NCBI GenBank assembly: GCA_964017235.1
Contig: OZ024933.1
Span: 6,265,962 to 6,329,961 of the forward strand
Direction of reading: 5' to 3'
DNA: 64,000 nucleotides
DNA from: Sabellastarte sp. h YS-2021
Taxonomy: Eukaryota > Annelida > Polychaeta > Sabellida > Sabellidae
The notes beneath the pieces are model-generated. The model was not told where the DNA came from. It saw only the letters and a program-made list of their open reading frames with translations, and ran no database searches. A program made the position numbers and the translations under genes. This document shows positions 55,301 through 64,000 of this stretch, piece by piece. Numbering within the stretch: the first letter of the stretch is position 1; each line of letters opens with the position of its first letter.

Positions 55301-56600
55301 CTATCCCTGTTTGACCTTGAAGGAGTGGTCCAAGGTCAAATCCGACCACACCAAAAGATTCCCGGCCCATGATTTCCTATAGGTTGGTTTACCATCCCAA
55401 ACCTCTAGGACCAATAATAAGGGAGTTATAAGCACTTTTAACTTTGGCTATCCTCATTTGACCTTGAAGGAGGTGACCAAGGTCAAATCCGACCACACCA
55501 AAAGATTCCCAGCCCATCATTTCCGATAGGTTGGTTTACCATCCTAAACCTCTAGGACCAACAATAAGCGAGTTATAAGCACTTTTAAGTTTGGCTATCC
55601 TCGTTTGACCTTGAAGGAGGGGTCCAAGGTCAAATCTGACCACACCAAAAGATTCCCAGCCCATCATTTCCGATATGTTGGTTTACCATCCCAAACCTCT
55701 AGGACCAATAATAAGCGAGTTATAAGCACTTTTAAGTTTGGCTATCCTCATTTGACCTTGAAGGAGGGGTCCAAGGTCAAATCCGACCACACCAAAACAT
55801 TCCCAGCCCATGATTTCCTATAGGTTGGTTTACCATCCTAAACCTCTAGGACCAATAATAAGCAAGGTATAAGCACTTTTAAGTTTGGCTATCCTCGTTT
55901 GACCTTCAAGGCGGGGTCCAAGGTCAAATCCGACCACACCAAAAGATTCCCAGGCCATGATTTCTTATAGGTTAGTTTACCATCCTAAACCTCTAGGACC
56001 AACAATAAGCGAGTTATAAGCACTTTTAAGTTTGGCTATCCTCGTTTGACCTTGAAGGAGGGGTCCAAGGTCAAATCCGACCACACCAAAAGATTCCCAG
56101 CCCATCATTTCCTATAGGTTGGTTTACCATCCCAAACCTCTATGACCAATAATAAGCGAGTTATAAGCACTTTTAAGTTTGGCTATGCTCGTTTGACCTT
56201 GAAGGAGGGGTCCAAGGTCAAATCTGACCACACCAAAAGATTCCCAGCCCATGATTTCCTATAGGTTGGTTTACCATCCCAAACTTCTACTACCAATAAT
56301 AAGCGAGTTATAAGCACTTTTAAGTTTGGCTATCCACATTTGACCTTAAAGGAGGGGTCCAAGGTGAAATCCGACAACACCAAAATATTCCCAGCCCTTG
56401 ATTTCCTATAGGTTGGTTTACCATCCTAAACCTCTAGGACCAACAATAAGAGAGTTATAAGCACTTTTAACTTTGGCTATCCTCATTTGACCTTGAAGGA
56501 GGGGACCAAGGTCAAATCCGACCACACCAAAAGATTCCCAGCCCATCATTTCCGATAGGTTGGTTTACCATCCCAAACCACTAGGACCAATAATAAGTGA
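50733..56600 (+). repeat. Satellite long duplication, 3867-bp offset
   Basis: The variants at 50733, 51185 and 51805 recur at 54600, 55052 and 55672, all 3867 bp further on. Two extra monomers around 54.3-54.6 kb show later local change. A related block recurs 5087 bp further, near 60.7 kb. Confidence 0.75.
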
Positions 56601-57000
56601 GTTATAAGCACTTTTAAGTTTGGCTATCCTCATTTGACCTTGAAGGAGGGGTCCAAGGTGAAATTCGACCACACCAAAAGATTCCCAGCCCATGATTTCC
56701 TATAGGTTGGTTTACCATCCCAAACCTCTAGGACCAATAATAAGCGAGTTATAAGCACTTTTAAGTTTGGCTATCCTCGTTTGACCTTGAAGGAGGGGTC
56801 CAAGGTCAAATCTGACTACACCAAAAGATTCCCAGCCCATCATTTCCTATAGGTTGGTTTACCATCCCAAACCTCTAGGACCAATAATAAGCGAGTTAAA
56901 GCACTTTTAAGTTTGGCTATCCTCATTTGACCTTGAAGGAGGGGTCCAAGGTGAAATTCGACCACACCAAAAGATTCCCAGCCCATGATTTCCTATAGGT

Positions 57001-60000
57001 CAAATCCGACAACACCAAAAGATTCCCAGGCCATGATTTCCTGTAGGTTGGTTTACCATCCTAAACCTCTAGGACCAACAATAAGCGAGTTATAAGCACT
57101 TTTAAGTTTGGCTATCCTCGTTTGACCTTGAAGGAGGGGTCCAAGGTCAAATCTGACCACACCAAAAGATTCCCAGCCCATCATTTCCGATAGGTTGGTT
57201 TACCATCCCAAACCTCTAGGACCAATAATAAGTGAGTTATAAGCACTTTTAAGTTTGGCTATCCTCATTTGACCTTGAAGGAGGGGTCCAAGGTGAAATT
57301 CGACCACACCAAAAGATTCCCAGCCCATGATTTCCTATAGGTTGGTTTACCATCCTAAACCTCTAGGACCAACAATAAGAGAGTTATAAGCACTTTTAAC
57401 TTTGGCTATCCTCATTTGACCTTGAAAGAGGGGACCAAGGTCAAATCCGACCACACCAAAAGATTCCCAGCCCATCATTTCCGATAGGTTGGTTTACCAT
57501 CCCAAACCTCTAGGACCAATAATAAGCGAGTTAAAGCACTTTTAAGTTTGGCTATCCTCATTTGACCTTGAAGGAGGGGTCAAAGGTGAAATCCAACCAC
57601 ACCAAAAGATTCCCAGCCCATGATTTCCTATAGGTCAAATCCGACAACACCAAAAGATTCCCAGGCCATGATTTCCTGTAGGTTGGTTTACCATACTAAA
57701 CCTCTAGGACCAACAATAAGCGAGTTATAAGCACTTTTAAGTTTGGCTATCCTCGTTTGACCTTGAAGGAGGGGTCAAAGGTCAAATCTTACCACACCAA
57801 AAGATTCCCAGCCCATCATTTCCGATAGGTTGGTTTACCATCCCAAACCTCTAGGACCAATAATAAGGGAGTTATAAGCACTTTTAACTTTGGCTATCCT
57901 CATTTGACCTTGAAGGAGGGGACCAAGGTCAAATCCGAACACACCAAAAGATTCCCAGCCCATCATTTCCGATAGGTTGGTTTACCATCCCAAACCTCTA
58001 GGACCAATAATAAGTGAGTTATAAGCACTTTTAAGTTTGGCTATCCTCATTTGACCTTGAAGGAGGGGTCCATGGTGAAATTCGACCACACCAAAAGATT
58101 CCCAGCCCATGATTTCCTATAGGTTGGTTTACCATCCTAAACCTCTAGGACCAACAATAAGCGAATTATGAGCACTTTTAAGTTTGGCTATCCCTGTTTG
58201 ACCTTGAAGGAGTGGTCCAAGGTCAAATCCGACCACACCAAAAGATTCCCGGCCCATGATTTCCTATAGGTTGGTTTACCATCCCAAACCTCTAGGACCA
58301 ATAATAAGCGAGTTATGAGCACTTTTAAGTTTGGCTATCCTCATTTGACCTTGAAGGAGTGGTCCAAGGTCAAATCCGACCACACCAAAAGATTCCCGGC
58401 CCATGATTTCCTATAGGTTGGTTTACCATCCCAAACCTCTAGGACCAATAATAAGTGAGTTATAAGCACTTTTAAGTTTGGCTATCCTCATTTGACCTTG
58501 AAGGAGGGGTCCAAGGTGAAATTCGACCACACCAAAAGATTCCCAGCCCATGATTTCCTATAGGTCAAATCCGACAACACCAAAAGATTCCCAGGCCATG
58601 ATTTCCTGTAGGTTGGTTTACCATCCTAAACCTCTAGGACCAACAATAAGCGAGTTATAAGCACTTTTAAGTTTGGCTATCCTCGTTTGACCTTGAAGGA
58701 GGGGTCCAAGGTCAAATCTGACCACACCAAAAGATTCCCAGCCCATCATTTCCGATAGGTTGGTTTACCATCCCAAACCTCTAGGACCAATAATAAGTGA
58801 GTTATAAGCACTTTTAAGTTTGGCTATCCTCATTTGACCTTGAAGGAGGGGTCCAAGGTGAAATTCGACCACACCAAAAGATTCCCAGCCCATGATTTCC
58901 TATAGGTTGGTTTACCATCCTAAACCTCTAGGACCAACAATAAGAGAGTTATAAGCACTTTTAACTTTGGCTATCCTCATTTGACCTTGAAAGAGGGGAC
59001 CAAGGTCAAATCCGACCACACCAAAAGATTCCCAGCCCATCATTTCCGATAGGTTGGTTTACCATCCCAAACCTCTAGGACCAATAATAAGCGAGTTAAA
59101 GCACTTTTAAGTTTGGCTATCCTCATTTGACCTTGAAGGAGGGGTCAAAGGTGAAATCCAACCACACCAAAAGATTCCCAGCCCATGATTTCCTATAGGT
59201 CAAATCCGACAACACCAAAAGATTCCCAGGCCATGATTTCCTGTAGGTTGGTTTACCATACTAAACCTCTAGGACCAACAATAAGCGAGTTATAAGCACT
59301 TTTAAGTTTGGCTATCCTCGTTTGACCTTGAAGGAGGGGTCAAAGGTCAAATCTTACCACACCAAAAGATTCCCAGCCCATCATTTCCGATAGGTTGGTT
59401 TACCATCCCAAACCTCTAGGACCAATAATAAGGGAGTTATAAGCACTTTTAACTTTGGCTATCCTCATTTGACCTTGAAGGAGGGGACCAAGGTCAAATC
59501 CGAACACACCAAAAGATTCCCAGCCCATCATTTCCGATAGGTTGGTTTACCATCCCAAACCTCTAGGACCAATAATAAGTGAGTTATAAGCACTTTTAAG
59601 TTTGGCTATCCTCATTTGACCTTGAAGGAGGGGTCCATGGTGAAATTTGACCACACCAAAAGATTCCCAGCCCATGATTTCCTATAGGTTGGTTTACCAT
59701 CCTAAACCTCTAGGACCAACAATAAGCGAATTATGAGCACTTTTAAGTTTGGCTATCCCTGTTTGACCTTGAAGGAGTGGTCCAAGGTCAAATCCGACCA
59801 CACCAAAAGATTCCCGGCCCATGATTTCCTATAGGTTGGTTTACCATCCCAAACCTCTAGGACCAATAATAAGCGAGTTATGAGCACTTTTAAGTTTGGC
59901 TATCCTCATTTGACCTTGAAGGAGTGGTCCAAGGTCAAATCCGACCACACCAAAAGATTCCCGGCCCATGATTTCCTATAGGTTGGTTTACCATCCCAAA

Positions 60001-60130
60001 CCTCTAGGACCAATAATAAGTGAGTTATAAGCACTTTTAAGTTTGGCTATCCTCATTTGACCTTGAAGGAGGGGTCCAAGGTGAAATTCGACCACACCAA
60101 AAGATTCCCAGCCCATGATTTCCCATAGGT
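57001..60130 (+). repeat. Satellite higher-order repeat, two tandem 1565-bp copies
   Basis: The blocks 57001-58565 and 58566-60130 share private variants in register, such as CCATACTAAACC, AAATCTTACCACACC, CCGAACACACC and GGTCCATGGTGAAATT. Each holds ten monomers and two 48-bp inserts. The near identity means a recent duplication. Confidence 0.88.
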
Positions 60131-63100
60131 TGGTTTACCATCCTAAACCTCTAGGACCAACAATAAGCGAATTATGAGCACTTTTAAGTTTGGCTATCCC
60201 TGTTTGACCTTGAAGGAGTTGTCCAAGGTCAAATCCGACCACACCAAAAGATTCCCAGCCCATGATTTCCTATAGGTTGGTTTACCATCCCAAACCTCTA
60301 GTACCAATAATAAGCGAGTTATAAGCACTTTTAAGTTTGGCTATCCTCGTTTGACCTTGAAGGAGGGGTCCAAGGTCAAATCTGACCACACCAAAAGATT
60401 CCCAGCCCATCATTTCCTATAGGTTGGTTTACCATCCCAAACCTCTAGGACCAATAATAAGCGAGTTAAAGCGCTTTTAAGTTTGGCTATCCCCATTTGA
60501 CCTTGAAGGAGGGGTCAAAGGTGAAATCCAACCACACCAAAAGATTCCCAGCCCATGATTTCCTATAGGTCAAATCCGACCACACCAAAAGATTCCCAGG
60601 CCATGATTTCCTGTAGGTTGGTTTACCATCCTAAACCTCTAGGACCAACAATAAGCGAGTTATAAGCACTTTTAAGTTTGGCTATCCTTGTTTGACCTTG
60701 AAGGAGGGGTCCAAGGTCAAATCTGACCACACCAAAAGATTCCCAGCCCATCATTTCCGATATGTTGGTTTACCATCCCAAACCTCTAGGACCAATAATA
60801 AGCGAGTTATTAGCACTTTTAAGTTTGGCTATCCTCATTTGACCTTGAAGGAGTGGTCCAAGGTCAAATCCGACCACACCAAAACCTTCCCAGCCCATGA
60901 TTTCCTATAGGTTGGTTTACCATCCTAAACCTCTAGGACCAATAATAAGCAAGGTATAAGCACTTTTAAGTTTGGCTATCCTCATTTGACCTTGAAGGAG
61001 GGGTCCAAGGTCAAATCCGACCACTCCAAAAGATTCCCAGGCCATGATTTCCTATAGGTTAGTTTACCATCCTAAACCTCTAGGACCAACAATAAGCGAG
61101 TTATAAGCACTTTTAAGTTTGGCTATCCTCGTCTGACCTTGAAGGAGGGGTCCAAGGTCAAATCTGACCACACCAAAAGATTCCCAGCCCATGATTTCCT
61201 ATAGGTTGGTTTACCATCTCAAACCTCTATGACCAATAATAAGCGAGTTATAAGCACTTTTAAGTTTGGCTATGCTCGTTTGACCTTGAAGAAGGGGTCC
61301 AAGGTCAAATCTGACCACACCAAAAGATTCCCAGCCCATCATTTCCTATAGGTTGGTTTACCATCCTAAACCTCTAGGACCAACAATAAGAGAGTTATAA
61401 GCACTTTTAAGTTTGGCTATCCTCATTTGACCTTGAAGGAGGGGTCCAAGGTGAAATTCGACCACACCAAAAGATTCCCAGCCCATGATTTCCTATAGGT
61501 TGGTTTATCATCCTAAACCTCTAGGACCAACAATAAGCGAATTATGAGTACTTTTAAGTTTGGCTATCCCTGTTTGACCTTGAAGGAGTGGTCCAAGGTC
61601 AAATCCGACCACCCCAAAAGATTCCCAGCCCATGATTTCCTGTAGGTTGGTTTACCATCCCAAACCTCTAGGACCAATAATAAGCGAGTTATAAGCACTT
61701 TTAAGTTTGGCTATCCTCGTTTGACCTTGAAGGAGGGGTCCAAGGTCAAATCTGACTACACCAAAAGATTCCCAGCCCATCATTTCCTATAGGTTGGTTT
61801 ACCATCCCAAACCTCTAGGACCAATAATAAGCGAGTTAAAGCACTTTCAAGTTTGGCTATCCTCATTTGACCTTGAAGGAGGGGTCAAAGGTGAAATCCA
61901 ACCACACCAAAAGATTCCCAGCCCATGATTTCCTATAGGTCAAATCCGACAACACCAAAAGATTCCCAGGCCATGATTTCCTGTAGGTTGGTTTACCATC
62001 CTAAACCTCTAGGACCAACAATAAGCGAGTTATAAGCACTTTTAAGTTTGGCTATCCTCGTTTGACCTTGAAGGAGGGGTCCAAGGTCAAATCTGACCAC
62101 ACCAAAAGATTCCCAGCCCATCATTTCTGATAGGTTGGTTTACCATCCCAAACCTCTAGGACCAATAATAAGCGAGTTATAAGCACTTTTAAGTTTGGCT
62201 ATCCTCATTTGACCTTGAAGGAGGGTTCCAAGGTCAAATCCGACCACACTAAAACATTCCCAGCCCATGATTTCCTATAGGTTGGTTTACCATCCTAAAC
62301 CTGTAGGACCAATAATAAGCAAGGTATAAGCACTTTTAAGTTTGGCTATCCTCATTTGACCTTGAAGGAGGGGTCCAAGGTCAAATCCGACCACACCAAA
62401 AGATTCCCAGGCCATGATTTCTTATAGGTTGGTTTACCATCCTAAACCTCTAGGACCAACAATAAGCGAATTATGAGCACTTTTAAGTTTGGCTATCCCT
62501 GTTTGACCTTGAAGGAGTGGTCCAAGGTAAAATCCGACCACACCAAAAGATTCCCAGCCCATGATTTCCTATAGGTTGGTTTACCATCCCAAACCTCTAG
62601 GACCAATAATAAGCGAGTTAAAGCACTTTTAAGTTTGGCTATCCTCATTTGACCTTGAAGGAGGGGTCAAAGGTGAAATCCAACCACACCAAAAGATTCC
62701 CAGCCCATGATTTCCTATAGGTCAAATCCGACCACACCAAAAGATTCCCAGCCCATCATTTCCCATAGGTTGGTTTACCATCCCAAACCTCTAGGACCAA
62801 TAATAAGCGAGTTATGAGCACTTTTAAGTTTGGCTATCCCTGTTTGACCTTGAAGGAGTGGTCCAAGGTCAAGTCCGACCACACCAAAAGATTCCCGGCC
62901 CATGATTTCCTATAGGTTGGTTTACCATCCTAAACCTCTAGGACCAACAATAAGAGAGTTATAAGCACTTTTAACTTTGGCTATCCTCATTTGACCTTGA
63001 AGGAGGGGACCAAGGTCAAATCCGACCACACCAAAAGATTCCCAGCCCATCATTTCCGATAGGTTGGTTTACCATCCCAAACCTCTAGGACCAATAATAA

Positions 63101-64000
63101 GCGAGTTATAAGCACTTTTAAGTTTGGCTATCCTCATTTGACCTTGAAGGAGGGGTCCAAGGTGAAATTCGACCACACCAAAAGATTCCCAGCCCATGAT
63201 TTCCTATAGGTTGGTTTACCATCCTAAACCTCTAGGACCAACAATAAGCGAATTATGAGCACTTTTAAGTTTGGCTATCCCTGTTTGACCTTGAAGGAGT
63301 GGTCCAAGGTCAAATCCGACCACACCAAAAGATTCCCAGCCCATGATTTCCTATAGGTTGGTTTACCATCCCAAACCTCTAGGACCAATAATAAGCGAGT
63401 TATAAGCACTTTTAAGTTTGGCTATCCTCGTTTGACCTTGAAGGAGGGGTCCAAGGTCAAATCTGACCACACCAAAAGATTCCCAGCCCATCATTTCCTA
63501 TAGGTTGGTTTACCATCCCAAACCTCTAGGACCAATAATAAGCGAGTTAAAGCACTTTTAAGTTTGGCTATCCTCATTTGACCTTGAAGGAGGGGTCAAA
63601 GGTGAAATCCAACCACACCAAAAGATTCCCAGCCCATGATTTCCTATAGGTCAAATCCGACCACACCAAAAGATTCCCAGCCCATCATTTCCTATAGGTT
63701 GGTTTACCATCCCAAACCTCTAGGACCAATAATAAGCGAGTTATAAGCACTTTTAAGTTTGGCTATCCTTGTTTGACCTTGAACGAGGGGTCCAAGGTCA
63801 AATCTGACCACACCAAAAGATTCCCAGCCCATCATTTCCCATAGGTTGGTTTACCATCCCAAACCTCTAGGACCAATAATAAGCGAGTTATGAGCACTTT
63901 TAAGTTTGGCTATCCCTGTTTGACCTTGGAGGAGTGGTCCAAGGTCAAATCCGACCACACCAAAAGATTCCCAGCCCATGATTTCCTATAGGTCAAATTC

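Larger units (their letters stand above)
46176..63698 (+). repeat. 195-bp satellite variant with 48-bp partial duplication (about 13 sites)
   Basis: At about 46176, 47551, 49510, 51175, 55041, 56998, 57633, 58563, 59198, 60568, 61938, 62698 and 63648 the monomer has an extra 48 bp that repeats its own segment from GGTCAAATCC to TTTCCTATA. Another copy begins at the window end. The variant is not regularly spaced overall, but it is in register inside each long duplication. Confidence 0.88.
45905..64000 (+). repeat. 147-bp satellite array, about 119 monomers, runs off the window
   Basis: GGTTGGTTTACC recurs every 147 bp (for example 46224, 46371, 46518, 46665). A monomer reads through CCAAACCTCTAGGACCAATA, AAGCGAGTTATAAGCAC, TTTAAGTTTGGCTATCC, TTTGACCTTGAAGGAGGGG, CCAAGGTCAAA and CAAAAGATTCCCAGCCCATG. 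Orientation is uniform over 18 kb. Each consensus monomer has a perfect 10-bp inverted repeat, TTTGACCTTG and CAAGGTCAAA, 11 bp apart; a common variant has AAGGTGAAA instead. Open frames such as those near 51.7, 55.6 and 60.7 kb are read-throughs of the repeat. No insertion of another element was seen. Confidence 0.97.

Noticed and set aside
45905..64000. Open frames of 60-90 codons repeated in the satellite (for example near 51.7, 55.6 and 60.7 kb)
   Set aside because: They are the same monomer read through one or two units. Their copies are explained by long duplications, and codon pattern and conservation do not favour coding.

Overview
The window looks like repeat-rich, gene-poor nuclear DNA of a marine invertebrate, most likely a lophotrochozoan (bivalve or other mollusc). 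The reasons are DIRS-type retrotransposons, a pogo/Tigger DNA transposon whose transposase is split by introns, tRNA-derived SINEs with an AATAAA-type tail, many tandem-core repeats of 130-170 bp with hairpin ends, and spliceosomal signals. There is no bacterial operon, rRNA, tRNA gene or CRISPR array. The taxon is an inference; no ordinary host gene is seen intact.

Layout. 1-10.8 kb: three nearly identical copies of a 2.7-kb repeat unit (the first cut by the window edge), each carrying the same 215-bp MITE and a 5'-truncated SINE. The second copy is broken by a 5'-truncated DIRS fragment (5.0-6.5 kb). 10.8-15.0 kb: a gag-deleted DIRS element (minus). 15-19 kb: satellite monomers, a 169-bp tandem array, a 42-bp minisatellite and a 155-bp array. 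19.2-22.7 kb: remnants of a minus-strand multi-exon gene with a SWIM-like zinc-binding pattern. 22.9-27.5 kb: a complete pogo-like transposon with TIRs, TA flanks and a three-exon transposase. 27.5-32.2 kb: more tandem-core repeats. 32.2-38.6 kb: a structurally complete DIRS element (minus) with gag, RT/RNase H and tyrosine recombinase. 38.6-45.9 kb: tandem-core arrays, including a 642-bp higher-order repeat, a SINE and a MITE. 45.9-64.0 kb: an uninterrupted 147-bp satellite array with higher-order structure that runs off the window.

How it works together. The DIRS elements carry the parts needed for circle-mediated retrotransposition (gag, RT/RNase H, recombinase, inverted terminal repeats, internal complementary region), but each has inactivating lesions. 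The best-preserved copy has a stop in RT, a damaged gag, and a threonine where the recombinase should have its first catalytic arginine. The pogo element keeps its DDD triad, TIRs, splice sites and poly(A) signal but has one TGA. The remaining DNA is non-coding repeat that seems to have grown by amplification of 130-170 bp cores. Several unrelated families, including the big satellite, share dense AGGTCA motifs.
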